From assembly GCF_945269915.1 (NCBI RefSeq), contig NZ_CALYOY010000003.1:19291-83290 (forward strand): a stretch of DNA of 64,000 nt, written 5' to 3'. The notes beneath the pieces are model-generated. The model was not told where the DNA came from. It did not search any database and worked only from the letters and a program-made list of their open reading frames with translations. Positions 25,605 to 34,881 of this stretch are shown here, in pieces. Position numbers and translations under genes: made by a program. The stretch comes from an uncultured Bifidobacterium sp. (GTDB lineage Bacteria; Actinomycetota; Actinomycetes; Actinomycetales; Bifidobacteriaceae). The first letter of the stretch is position 1. Each line of letters opens with the position of its first letter.

Positions 25605-27116
25605 ATGCCTCTGAGGAAAGTTCTAGGCGGGACCCAGAGCCTGTCCAGGTGGGTTGCGGCCCTTCTGGCCCTGCTCCTGGGCATGGCCGCCCTGGCGGGG
25701 ACCGTGGTGACCACCGGGGCGCCGGCTCAGGCCTCCACCATCTCCCGAGCGGTTAAGGGAAAGACCTTCAGAATCGCCACAGATACCACCTTTGCCCCCT
25801 TCGAGTTCCGCGACACGACAGGCGAACTGGTCGGCATCGATATGGATCTGATCCAGCAGATCGCCAAGACCGAAGGATTCAAGGTTGAAATCCAGTCCCT
25901 GGGCTTCAATGCCGCCCTCCAGGCCCTGACCTCCAAGCAGGCCGATGCCGTCATAGCCGGTATGACCATCACCGAGGACCGCAAGCAGGTCTATGACTTC
26001 ACGGACCCATATTTCGATTCCGGGGTCCAGATGGCCATCGCCAAGGACAATGAAGAGATCAAGGGGTACAAGGATCTCAAGGGCGCAATCGTCGCCGTCA
26101 AGACGGGCAGCGAGGGCGAGGCCTTCGCCAAGAGGAACGCGTCCAAGTACGGGTACACGGTCAAGGCCGTCGACCAGTCCTCGACCATGTACGAGATGGT
26201 CAAGTCCGGCAACGCCCAGGCTGTCATCGACGACTACCCCGTCCTGGCCTATGGCATCACCCAGGGCAACGGGCTCAAGACCGTCACCGCGAAGGTCAGG
26301 GGCGGTTCCTACGGGGTGGCCGTCAACAAGGGGCAGAACCAGGACTTCGTGGCTGCCTTCAACGAGGGCCTGGCCAAGATGAAGACCGACGGCACTTACA
26401 ACAAACTTCTCAAGAAGTACCTGGGCGGGCAGGGGACCACCGGAAAGGGGGCGGCGGCACACAAGCTCAGCTTCTTCGGTCTGGTCCGTCAATCCTTCCC
26501 CGCTCTGATGCTGGGTCTGAAGAACACCCTGCTGATTACGGCCATGGCCTTCGTCATTGCTCTCCTGATCGGCATCATCCTCGGCCTCTGGCGGGTCAGC
26601 CCCAACAGGATACTCTCCTGGGTCGCCAGGATCTACGTGGCCATCTTCCGAGGCACACCCGTCCTGGTCTGGGCTTTCTTCTTCTACCTGGGCGTTCCCC
26701 AGCTGATCGGCCATAAGATCAGCATCTGGCTGGCCGGTGCCCTGACCCTCTCCCTGAACTCCGGAGCCTACCTGGTCGAAATCGTCCGGGGGGCCATCCA
26801 ATCGGTCGACACCGGGCAGATGGAGGGAGCACGGTCCCTGGGCCTCACCCGCCGGATGGCCCTGCGCAGGGTGATTCTCCCCCAGGCCGTCCGCATCGCG
26901 ACTCCGTCCATCATCAACCAGCTGGTCATCATGCTCAAGGATTCCTCGCTCCTGCTGGCCATCGGCTTCGGCGAACTGCTCTACCAGGCCCAGCAGATCT
27001 ATGCGGCCAACTTCCGCGTGACCGAAACCCTCTTCATGGTGGGTGTCATCTATTTCGTGGCCATCACCCTGCTGACATGGCTGGCCAATATTCTCGATAA
27101 AAGGATGAATCGATGA
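25605..27116 (+). CDS. Amino-acid ABC transporter, fused substrate-binding protein and permease
   Basis: This 503-residue protein combines two ABC importer parts. A signal peptide (RK near the start, hydrophobic core, then APAQAS by about residue 44) leads into a type-3 solute-binding domain ([21 protein letters not shown] motif) to about residue 275. A permease with about five helices follows, with the EAA-type loop [21 protein letters not shown]. Such fusions occur in Gram-positive glutamine/glutamate importers and tether the binding domain to the outer face. The start could be the GTG at 25602 or the ATG at 25605, nine bases after GAAGGG. The stop overlaps the ATPase start. Confidence 0.92.
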   Translation: MPLRKVLGGTQSLSRWVAALLALLLGMAALAGTVVTTGAPAQASTISRAVKGKTFRIATDTTFAPFEFRDTTGELVGIDMDLIQQIAKTEGFKVEIQSLGFNAALQALTSKQADAVIAGMTITEDRKQVYDFTDPYFDSGVQMAIAKDNEEIKGYKDLKGAIVAVKTGSEGEAFAKRNASKYGYTVKAVDQSSTMYEMVKSGNAQAVIDDYPVLAYGITQGNGLKTVTAKVRGGSYGVAVNKGQNQDFVAAFNEGLAKMKTDGTYNKLLKKYLGGQGTTGKGAAAHKLSFFGLVRQSFPALMLGLKNTLLITAMAFVIALLIGIILGLWRVSPNRILSWVARIYVAIFRGTPVLVWAFFFYLGVPQLIGHKISIWLAGALTLSLNSGAYLVEIVRGAIQSVDTGQMEGARSLGLTRRMALRRVILPQAVRIATPSIINQLVIMLKDSSLLLAIGFGELLYQAQQIYAANFRVTETLFMVGVIYFVAITLLTWLANILDKRMNR

Positions 27117-27955
27117 ACCAGACACTGAACCGGACCAAGAGCGAACTCGAGGATTCCGCGATGGACACCAGCCGACTGACCCAGCGCATCCGTCAGACCC
27201 AGCAGAGCGACGAGCAGGGACAGACCGGGGTGGCCATCATGATCAAGGACCTACACAAACGCTACGGCGATACCGAGGTGCTCAAGGGCATCGATATGGA
27301 GGTCAAATCGGGTGAGGTCATTTCGATCATCGGCCCCTCGGGTGCCGGCAAATCCACCCTTCTGCGGTGCATCAACGCCCTGGAACGGCCGAGTTCCGGC
27401 TCGGTCACCGTCTACGGAATGGACCTTTCCGACCCGAAGACCAATATCGACAAGGTCCGTGAACATGTGGGCATGGTCTTCCAGCACTTCAACCTCTTCC
27501 CCAACATGAGCGTGGCCGAGAACATCATGCTGGCCCCGCGCATGCTCCACAAGACCCCCAAGGAGGATGCCTACCAGCAGGCCCTGGACCTTCTGGAGAT
27601 CGTCGGACTCAAGGAGAAGGCGGACGTACGCCCCACCGACCTTTCGGGCGGTCAGCAACAGCGTGTTGCCATCGCCCGGGCCTTGGCCATGAATCCCGCC
27701 GTCATGCTCTTCGACGAGGCCACGTCGGCCCTGGACCCGGAGATGGTGGGCGACGTGCTGGAGGTCATTCGGTCCCTGGCCGAGGGCGGTATGACCATGA
27801 TCCTGGTCACCCACGAGATGGGATTCGCCAGGGAGGTCTCCTCCCGGGTGATCTTCACGGACGCCGGAGTGATCGAGGAGGAAGGGACACCCGAACAGAT
27901 CTTCGGCACCCCCCAAAGCCCCAGGCTCCGGTCCTTCCTCTCCAAGGTCCTCTAG
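27113..27955 (+). CDS. Polar amino-acid ABC transporter ATP-binding protein
   Basis: This 280-residue ATPase has Walker [11 protein letters not shown]-loop [10 protein letters not shown], signature [15 protein letters not shown], Walker [13 protein letters not shown] and the switch histidine in LVTHEMGF, all typical of the GlnQ/HisP family. The first 40 residues are a polar extension before the ABC domain ([11 protein letters not shown]), so an internal start near residue 17 or 43 is possible. ATGA overlap with the fused binding-protein/permease gene makes them one operon and one transporter. A 24-bp hairpin follows. Confidence 0.95.
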   Translation: MNQTLNRTKSELEDSAMDTSRLTQRIRQTQQSDEQGQTGVAIMIKDLHKRYGDTEVLKGIDMEVKSGEVISIIGPSGAGKSTLLRCINALERPSSGSVTVYGMDLSDPKTNIDKVREHVGMVFQHFNLFPNMSVAENIMLAPRMLHKTPKEDAYQQALDLLEIVGLKEKADVRPTDLSGGQQQRVAIARALAMNPAVMLFDEATSALDPEMVGDVLEVIRSLAEGGMTMILVTHEMGFAREVSSRVIFTDAGVIEEEGTPEQIFGTPQSPRLRSFLSKVL

Positions 27956-28005
27956 GAGACGGATTCCCTGGCCCGAAAAGCACCGTGTGGAAACAAGTCT
28001 ACTAC

Positions 28006-28062
28006 AGACGCAGGGGTCCCTGTCTTCGGATTGCGTAACCGAAGACAGGGACCCTTGCGTCT
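28006..28062. terminator. Bidirectional terminator, 24-bp stem
   Basis: Arms 28006-28029 and 28039-28062 pair over 24 bases with one G-T wobble and a nine-base loop. It lies 50 bases after the ATPase stop and six bases before the convergent helicase stop, so it can end both transcripts. Confidence 0.9.
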
Positions 28063-28068
28063 GCCGGT

Positions 28069-30699
28069 TCAGATGTCCAGGATATCTTCGATGGGACCGA
28101 CCTTGTAGGCGCTGAAGACCACCTGACCGCTGTCCTGGGTGGCATCCAGGTCGACGACACCGACAATCCCCCAGTCGTGGTCCCCCTCCATGTCGTCGAA
28201 GATCTGACGGACCTTCCAGGTATGGTCTTTCGACTCCCCCTTCTGGTCGATGCTGAAGTAGTCGGCGGACCGGGCCTGGGCATCGGTCCGTATCCCCTCG
28301 TGGTCCTCGTAGAGGTCATCCAGGGTATCCTGCCAGGCCCGTAGGCCATACCCCCAGTCGCCATCCAACTCGGCCAGGCGTTCGGGCCTGTCATAGGCCA
28401 CCAGCTCCACCCGTTGGAACATGGCATTGCGGACCAGGACGATCAGCCCACGCCGGTCCCTGACCACCTGATCGGCCTGACTGGGCGGTGCGGCGTCCAG
28501 GCCGGTCCTCTCCCCTGAATCCGTAACACCTGCGGCCTCCCACTCGTCGACCAGGCTGGAATCGACCGAGCGGACAATCAACCCGAGCCAGGAGACGATG
28601 TCGTCCAGGCGGTCGTCCAGGTACTCCTCGGGAACCGTCCTGTCCAAGGCCCGGTAGGCGTCCGAAAGATAGCGCAGGAGGGTCCCCTCCGACCGGGAGA
28701 TGCCATAGCGTGATATGTACCCGTTGAAGTCCGAGGCCGTCTCGACCATGTCGCGCAGGACGGACTTGGGGTGGATCTCATAGTCATTGGCCCAAGGAAC
28801 ATCCTTCCGATAGTGGTCGAAGGCCTGGGTCAGCATCTCCTCCAAGGGCTTGGGGTAGGTCACCTCCTGGAGACGCTCCATCCTGTCCTCGTATTCCAGC
28901 CCCTCCTCCTTCATCTCCTGGATGGCCGCATCGCGGGCCCGGCGCTGCTGGGCCTTGAGGATCTGCCTGGGGTCCTCCAGGGTGGCCTCGACCAGGGAGA
29001 TCAGGTCCATATCGTATGAGGGGTCCTCCGGATCCAGGAGCTCCAGGGCCGCCAGGAGGAAGGGCGAAAGCGGCTGGTCCAGGGCGAAATCCTCGGGCAG
29101 GTCGACAGTGGTGTAATAATTCAGCCCACCATCGGGGTTCCGCTCGGTCTCGATGACATCGGAGTCGGTCAGGGTCTGAAATATCTCATCGGCCCTGTCT
29201 TGGAGGTCCTCCTTCTGCTGGGGGGTCTGGCGGGAATCCTCGATCAGATCATCCACACGGGCCCGGGCGTCGCCACCCTGGTCCACCTCGTTCAGGACCA
29301 TGGAATGGGTGATTTTCAAGTGGGGGGTCAGGGTCTCGGGACTGGCATGGATCAGCTTGTCGAAGGTCCCCTCACTCCACGTGACAAACCCTTCCTTGGG
29401 TTTCTTCTTCTTGATCCGCTTCAGCTTCCTGGGGTCATTGCCCGCCTTGGCCACGGCCCTGGCGTTCTCGATTTCGTATTCGGGGGCCTCTGCCACCACC
29501 AGGCCCTGGGTATCGAAGCCCATCCGACCCGCACGACCGGCGATCTGATGGAACTCCCTGGCCCGGAGCCTGCGCATCTTGAACCCGTCGAACTTGGTCA
29601 GCCCGGTCAGGAGGACCGTATGGATGGGAACATTGATACCCACCCCCAGGGTATCGGTACCACAAATGACCGGCAGGAGCCCCTCCTGGGCCAGCCGCTC
29701 GACCAGGCGACGATACCGGGGCAACATGCCGGCGTGATGAATGCCGACACCGGTCCGCAACAGTCTCTGCAGGATCTTGCCAAAGGCCGTGGTGAACCGG
29801 GTCCCAGCCATGGCCTCCTTGATCCGGTCACGTTGCTGCCGGTCCGAGACCCCGGTGGCCGACAGGGCCTGGGCCGTCTCCAGAGCGGCATCCTGGGAGA
29901 AGTGGACTATGTAGACCGGGGTGTCCTGTTCCTCCATCAGGGATTCGACCGTGGCGGGCAGGGGGGTTTCGACGTACTCATAGGACAGGGGTACGGGCCG
30001 CGGCGCATCGGAAACGATGTCCACATCCACTCCGGTCTTCCTCTCCAGATCCTCGGCGATCTGGCTCACATCGCCCAGGGTGGCGGACATGAGCAGGAAC
30101 TGGGTGTCGGGAAGTGTCAGGAGGGGCACTTGCCAGGCCCAGCCCCGATCCGGGTCCCCGTAATAGTGGAATTCGTCCATGGCCACACAGCCGATATTTG
30201 CCTGCCGCCCCTCGCGCAGGGCCTGATTGGCCAGGATCTCAGCCGTGCAGCAGATGACCGGTGCATCCGTATTGATATGGGTGTCCCCGGTAACCATCCC
30301 CACCCGGTCACGCCCCAACACCTTGGCCAGGTCGAAGAATTTCTCCGATACCAGGGCCTTGATGGGGGCCGTGTAGTAGGAGCGCCTGCCGGTGCAGAGG
30401 GCGATGAAATGCATGGCCAGGGCCACCATGGACTTGCCCGACCCGGTCGGCGTGGACAGGATGACATGATTGCCCGACACCAGGGAGAGGACGGCATCCT
30501 CCTGGTGGGGCCAGGGGGTGATGCCACTCGACTCGACCCACTGGAAGAAGCGCCCATAGATGTCATCATCGGTCAGGTTGCGCGGCTCCCCCATGCCCGG
30601 GACCAGGTCGCCCAAGGAGACGGGTTCGGCACCCCCTCCGATCGTCGAGGTCTCCCCCGGTTCGGATGAGGCGGGTTGGGTGCTTGCTGACACAGACAT
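28069..30699 (-). CDS. DEAD/DEAH-box helicase with DUF3516-type C-terminus
   Basis: This 876-residue superfamily 2 helicase has Walker A TPTGSGKS near residue 85, motif II in AMDEFHYYGDP (DEFH), motif III MSATLGD, and motif VI QIAGRAGRMGFD. The C-terminal half has the ATP-cone-free arrangement of actinobacterial DUF3516 helicases, which resemble Ski2/Mtr4 RNA helicases; an RNA-processing role is inferred. The ATG at 30699 lies only two bases after GGAGG, so the GTG at 30693 (eight bases) is an equally good start. A third in-frame ATG at 30744 lies two bases after a G12 tract. Confidence 0.88.
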   Translation of the reverse strand: MSVSASTQPASSEPGETSTIGGGAEPVSLGDLVPGMGEPRNLTDDDIYGRFFQWVESSGITPWPHQEDAVLSLVSGNHVILSTPTGSGKSMVALAMHFIALCTGRRSYYTAPIKALVSEKFFDLAKVLGRDRVGMVTGDTHINTDAPVICCTAEILANQALREGRQANIGCVAMDEFHYYGDPDRGWAWQVPLLTLPDTQFLLMSATLGDVSQIAEDLERKTGVDVDIVSDAPRPVPLSYEYVETPLPATVESLMEEQDTPVYIVHFSQDAALETAQALSATGVSDRQQRDRIKEAMAGTRFTTAFGKILQRLLRTGVGIHHAGMLPRYRRLVERLAQEGLLPVICGTDTLGVGINVPIHTVLLTGLTKFDGFKMRRLRAREFHQIAGRAGRMGFDTQGLVVAEAPEYEIENARAVAKAGNDPRKLKRIKKKKPKEGFVTWSEGTFDKLIHASPETLTPHLKITHSMVLNEVDQGGDARARVDDLIEDSRQTPQQKEDLQDRADEIFQTLTDSDVIETERNPDGGLNYYTTVDLPEDFALDQPLSPFLLAALELLDPEDPSYDMDLISLVEATLEDPRQILKAQQRRARDAAIQEMKEEGLEYEDRMERLQEVTYPKPLEEMLTQAFDHYRKDVPWANDYEIHPKSVLRDMVETASDFNGYISRYGISRSEGTLLRYLSDAYRALDRTVPEEYLDDRLDDIVSWLGLIVRSVDSSLVDEWEAAGVTDSGERTGLDAAPPSQADQVVRDRRGLIVLVRNAMFQRVELVAYDRPERLAELDGDWGYGLRAWQDTLDDLYEDHEGIRTDAQARSADYFSIDQKGESKDHTWKVRQIFDDMEGDHDWGIVGVVDLDATQDSGQVVFSAYKVGPIEDILDI

Positions 30700-30746
30700 G
30701 TCCTCCAGTCTATCCGCCGGCAACCACAAGAGAGGGCCTTTCATGG

Positions 30747-30758
30747 CCCCCCCCCCCC
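30747..30758. repeat. C12 homopolymer upstream of the helicase gene
   Basis: Twelve consecutive C bases on the plus strand read as G12 on the helicase transcript, ending two bases before an in-frame ATG at 30744 and 48 bases before the preferred start. The 30700-30936 gap holds this tract and the gluD hairpin, and no gene. Confidence 0.9.
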
Positions 30759-30863
30759 GACCTAGACCGGGAAACGACTGGTGCCGGGAACCTCACACAA
30801 ACACGCCATCACTGGGTATTGATTGGGAACGAGGTACACGATATCGGGCTGCCGCATACAGAG

Positions 30864-30919
30864 GGCGCCCCCGCCAGGACAAGCCCGGTCATGACCGGCC
30901 TGCCGTATGCGGGGGCGCC
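30864..30919 (-). terminator. Large hairpin after gluD
   Basis: GGCGCCCCCGC (30864-30874) pairs perfectly with GCGGGGGCGCC (30909-30919). Between them the 14-base palindrome CCGGTCATGACCGG (30885-30898) can form an inner stem. It lies 18 bases past the end of the gluABCD-type operon. Confidence 0.7.
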
Positions 30920-30936
30920 GCGTTCGGGAACCTTCC

Positions 30937-32115
30937 TCAGGACTCCTTGTCCGGAGTGTCCGAAGAACCCTTGGAGTGGCCGTTCCCCTTCTTCTTCCCC
31001 TTGCCGCCCTTGACCTTATGCGGGGGGGAAGGCTTGAGGAATTCAGGGATATCCAGGCTCTTCGGGTCGACCAGCGTATCCGGCTGTGTCCTGTCATACC
31101 CCTGGATGTACCTGGTCTTCTTCCAATGCTTGATGGAGGCGTTGGAGCCGCGGTGGTGGGCGTGGTACTGCCTGGGGGCGCCACCGTACTTGTCCTCGTC
31201 AACCTCCTTGGCCACGGCGATCTGGTTGACATTCGACGGATCCATGATGGCCAGGGGGGCCACAGGCTCCACGAAGTCGGCCGGGGCCGCCGTCCGCTCC
31301 TGCATCTTCTTGGGCAGCCACCTGGCGAAGTGCGAGAGAAGGAAGCAAACGAGGAAGTAGATCACGGCCGCTACGACCAGGGTCTGGAGAATGTTGAAAT
31401 ACATGGATCCCAGGCGCCGTGACTCCTGGAGGAGGTCGGTATACATGATGATGGAGCCCAGGGCCGTATCCTTGAGGACCACGACCAGCTGGGTCACGGC
31501 CGCCGGCAGCATGGCGTAGACCGCCTGGGGCACCTCAATCTGCATCAGGGACTGGGTCCTGGTCAGTCCAAGGGCCAGGGAGGCCTCACGCTGTCCATTG
31601 GGGAGATTGCCCACACCAGAGCGGATCAGCTCGGCCACGACCGAACCGTTGTACAGGATCAGTCCCAGGACCACGGCCCAGTAGGAGGCCTCGCTGACAC
31701 CCGAGAAGGCGAACCAGCGCCAGAAGAAGATCATCAGCATCAGCACGGGCACGGCCCTGCAGAATTCGACGATCACCCCGGAAACCGTCCGGAGGATGAG
31801 ATTTGGCAGGAGACGCCCGATGCCGAAGATGAAACCGAAGAGGACGGACCCGATCACCGCCAGCACCGAGGCCTTGATGGTCAGCCACAGGCCCGGCAGG
31901 TAAAAGTCCGACCAGGCCTCGTAATCCAGGGCGGGCTTCCAGAGCTCCCAACTGAGCTGGTTCTCCCCATCCGGCGGATTGTGCAGGCGCATCAGGATCA
32001 TGAGGATGACCAGGGCGAAGATCACCGCCGCAATCAGGTTGGCGATGCGGATGGTGCGACGACCCTTGGGACCGGGCTGGTCGAAGAGGAGCGAACTTTC
32101 GTTTGTCTGTGCCAT
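30937..32115 (-). CDS. gluD: Glutamate-type ABC transporter permease with long C-terminal tail
   Basis: The first 265 residues form an amino-acid ABC permease with about five helices and the EAA loop REASLALGLTRTQSLMQIEVPQA. The last 120 residues are a hydrophilic tail rich in K, G, P and H (ending in a KGGKGKKKGNG stretch), not expected for GluD homologues of about 270 residues. The ATG at 32115 is preferred, with AGGAGG eight bases upstream; a GTG at 32124 overlapping the previous stop is less likely. It is the last gene of an ATPase, binding protein, permease, permease operon matching the gluABCD order of corynebacteria. Confidence 0.9.
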   Translation of the reverse strand: MAQTNESSLLFDQPGPKGRRTIRIANLIAAVIFALVILMILMRLHNPPDGENQLSWELWKPALDYEAWSDFYLPGLWLTIKASVLAVIGSVLFGFIFGIGRLLPNLILRTVSGVIVEFCRAVPVLMLMIFFWRWFAFSGVSEASYWAVVLGLILYNGSVVAELIRSGVGNLPNGQREASLALGLTRTQSLMQIEVPQAVYAMLPAAVTQLVVVLKDTALGSIIMYTDLLQESRRLGSMYFNILQTLVVAAVIYFLVCFLLSHFARWLPKKMQERTAAPADFVEPVAPLAIMDPSNVNQIAVAKEVDEDKYGGAPRQYHAHHRGSNASIKHWKKTRYIQGYDRTQPDTLVDPKSLDIPEFLKPSPPHKVKGGKGKKKGNGHSKGSSDTPDKES

Positions 32116-32120
32116 CCGGG

Positions 32121-32798
32121 TCACCTCCTCACAGCGAGCTTGTTGGACAGGAAGGTGGTCAGGGCCCCGATGGGCAGAACCAGGATCACATACCCCAGGG
32201 CGAAGATCAGGAAGATGGCCACGATGGAATTGGCATGGTACTCGATCATCTCGCTCATCAGGGAGGAGCTCTCAGTGGCCACCGAGGCGGCCGCGGCCAC
32301 CGTCGAATTCTTCAGGAGGGCGATGAAGGTGTTGCCCAGGGGGGCCACCGATCCGCGGAAGGCCTGGGGCAGGATGATTTCGGAGGCCGACTGGATGAAG
32401 CTCAGCCCCAGGGCCCTGGCGGCCTCGGCCTGACCCAGGGGAACCGTGTTGATGCCCGAACGCAAGGACTCACAGACGAAGGCCGCCGTGTAGAGGGAAA
32501 GCCCCACAACGGCCAACCAGAAGAAGTTGACCGAGAAGACGGTCGAGAAGCTCAACTTGAGCTGGGCGAAGACCCCCAGAACCATGAAGACCATGATGAT
32601 GGTCAGAGGCATGTTCTGGAAGAATTCCACATATGTCCTGCCGAAGACCCTCATGGAGGAGATCGGAGAGATGCGCATGACAACCAGAATGACACCCAGA
32701 ATCAGCGAGAAGAGGGCGGACCAGAGGGTCAGCTGGATGTTGACCCAGAAAGCGCCCGGGATATTGTACTCGGAGAACAGTTGGAGCACGGAACCCAT
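32121..32798 (-). CDS. gluC: Glutamate-type ABC transporter permease
   Basis: This 225-residue permease has about five transmembrane helices and the EAA loop EAARALGLSFIQSASEIILPQA (split here) that contacts the ATPase. The ATG at 32798 has GGGGAG five bases before it and follows the binding-protein stop by two bases. Upstream in-frame codons run into the binding-protein gene and are not used. With the next gene it forms the heterodimeric membrane pore. The specificity for glutamate is inferred from gene order and family. Confidence 0.93.
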   Translation of the reverse strand: MGSVLQLFSEYNIPGAFWVNIQLTLWSALFSLILGVILVVMRISPISSMRVFGRTYVEFFQNMPLTIIMVFMVLGVFAQLKLSFSTVFSVNFFWLAVVGLSLYTAAFVCESLRSGINTVPLGQAEAARALGLSFIQSASEIILPQAFRGSVAPLGNTFIALLKNSTVAAAASVATESSSLMSEMIEYHANSIVAIFLIFALGYVILVLPIGALTTFLSNKLAVRR

Positions 32799-32800
32799 GA

Positions 32801-33652
32801 TCACTCCCCTTCCTGAGGCTTGGGCGGATTGTACCGGGGATCTGGTCTGTAGTGGGTTCCCCTGGTGTTGTTGTCCAGGGCGCGCTGCCAGGAGCCGTTG
32901 GCCTCCATATCGGCCAGGGCCGCGTTGATCTTCTTTGCCAGGGCCTTGTCGCCCTTCTTGATGCCCACCCCATAGCGTTCCTGGGTGAAGGGCTTGCCGA
33001 CCAGTCTGAGACGCCCACGGGAGGCGGAGGCCAGACCGGCCAGGATGATGTCGTCGGTGGTCACGGCATCGACGATCCCCGAGAAAAGGGCCGTGGCGCA
33101 TTCGGCATACCCCGGCTGCTCCATGAGCTGGACCTCGCTGGCGAACTTCTGCTTGACGGTGACGGCCGAAGTGGAACCGGTCACCGAGCAGAGGCGTTTC
33201 CCGTTCAGGTCCTCCGGTCCGTTGATCTGGTGATCATCGGTCCTGACCATCAGGTCCTGGCCGGCCACGATGTATGGTCCGGCGAAGCTGACGGCCTTCT
33301 TGCGTTCATCGGTGATCGAGTAGGTGGCCACAATCATGTCCACATCGCCGTTCTGGAGCATGGCCTCACGCTGTTTGGATGGGGCCTCCTTCCAGATGAT
33401 GTCATCCTCCGAGTACCCCAGCTTGTTGGCCACGTAGGTGGCCACATCCACATCAAAGCCCACGTAGGTGCCGGACTTCTTGAATCCCAGACCGGGCTGG
33501 TCGAACTTGATCCCTATACGAATCTTTCCGGCCTCCTTGTCTGACCCGCAGGCCGTCAGGGAGAAGAGACAGGCCAGGGCGCACAGGAAGGCCGTCAGGT
33601 TGCGGAAGAACCGCCTGGCATGAATCCCCGTTCCTTGCATTGTGTCTTTCAT
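32801..33652 (-). CDS. gluB: Glutamate-type ABC transporter substrate-binding lipoprotein
   Basis: This 283-residue protein has a lipoprotein signal peptide: basic N-terminus, hydrophobic stretch, and lipobox SLTAC with the acylated C35. The mature part is a type-3 solute-binding domain (IRIGIKFDQPGLGFK, GFDVDVATYVANKLG, then YGVGIKKGD). It should be anchored to the outer face of the membrane and deliver polar amino acids to the two permeases. The ATG at 33652 has a weak ribosome site; a second ATG at 33640 would remove four residues. It lies 45 bases after the ATPase gene. Confidence 0.93.
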   Translation of the reverse strand: MKDTMQGTGIHARRFFRNLTAFLCALACLFSLTACGSDKEAGKIRIGIKFDQPGLGFKKSGTYVGFDVDVATYVANKLGYSEDDIIWKEAPSKQREAMLQNGDVDMIVATYSITDERKKAVSFAGPYIVAGQDLMVRTDDHQINGPEDLNGKRLCSVTGSTSAVTVKQKFASEVQLMEQPGYAECATALFSGIVDAVTTDDIILAGLASASRGRLRLVGKPFTQERYGVGIKKGDKALAKKINAALADMEANGSWQRALDNNTRGTHYRPDPRYNPPKPQEGE

Positions 33653-33697
33653 TCAACGTTCTTTCTATGACTGTTCAAAGTCTTGCCGCCACCAGAA

Positions 33698-34513
<816 letters not shown>

Positions 34514-34520
34514 AGACGGC

Positions 34521-34526
34521 AGTGTA
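34521..34526 (-). promoter_or_regulatory. Candidate -10 box of a leaderless gluA transcript
   Basis: TACACT on the minus strand ends seven bases before the gluA ATG. The -35 region is poor (TCTGCC at 17 bases), which is common for actinobacterial promoters. Confidence 0.5.
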
Positions 34527-34836
34527 CCCAAGGATTGTTAGCTGGCAGATAACGGAACGGATTCCAAATCCACGGGAGGTTCAGGGGTGCGCGAAAGCGC
34601 CGGAAAGTCGCCAAAATCTCCAGGGGGTCAGAGACGGGAGAAACTGTCTCACATAGTGGGCGCAACCAGGCACTGAAACCTGAAATCCTCCCCGCACATC
34701 GCATTGCATGGACTCCTCAGCGGCACACGAAAAGGCCGCCATGACCTGCCCATGGGACTCGAGAAGACCGACACAGAGCATAGCCGACCATCAGATCCGG
34801 GGACCGAGACCACCGTGGAACATCACAGACAAGAAC

Positions 34837-34863
34837 GGGAGGACCGAACCTGGCGGTCCTCCC
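34837..34863 (-). terminator. Terminator of aspS
   Basis: A perfect 10-bp stem GGGAGGACCG / CGGTCCTCCC with a seven-base loop lies 18 bases past the aspS stop. Confidence 0.75.
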
Positions 34864-34881
34864 CTGCAAGGAATACGGCTA

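Larger units (their letters stand above)
34514..34881. other. Intergenic region between aspS and gluA
   Basis: About 370 bases holding the aspS terminator and the gluA -10 box. No supportable gene, tRNA-like fold or riboswitch was recognised in the middle part (34560-34830). Confidence 0.5.

Noticed and set aside
34560..34830. Possible tRNA or riboswitch between aspS and gluA
   Set aside because: I looked for cloverleaf arms and a GTTCRA T-loop and found none; only the aspS hairpin is convincing.
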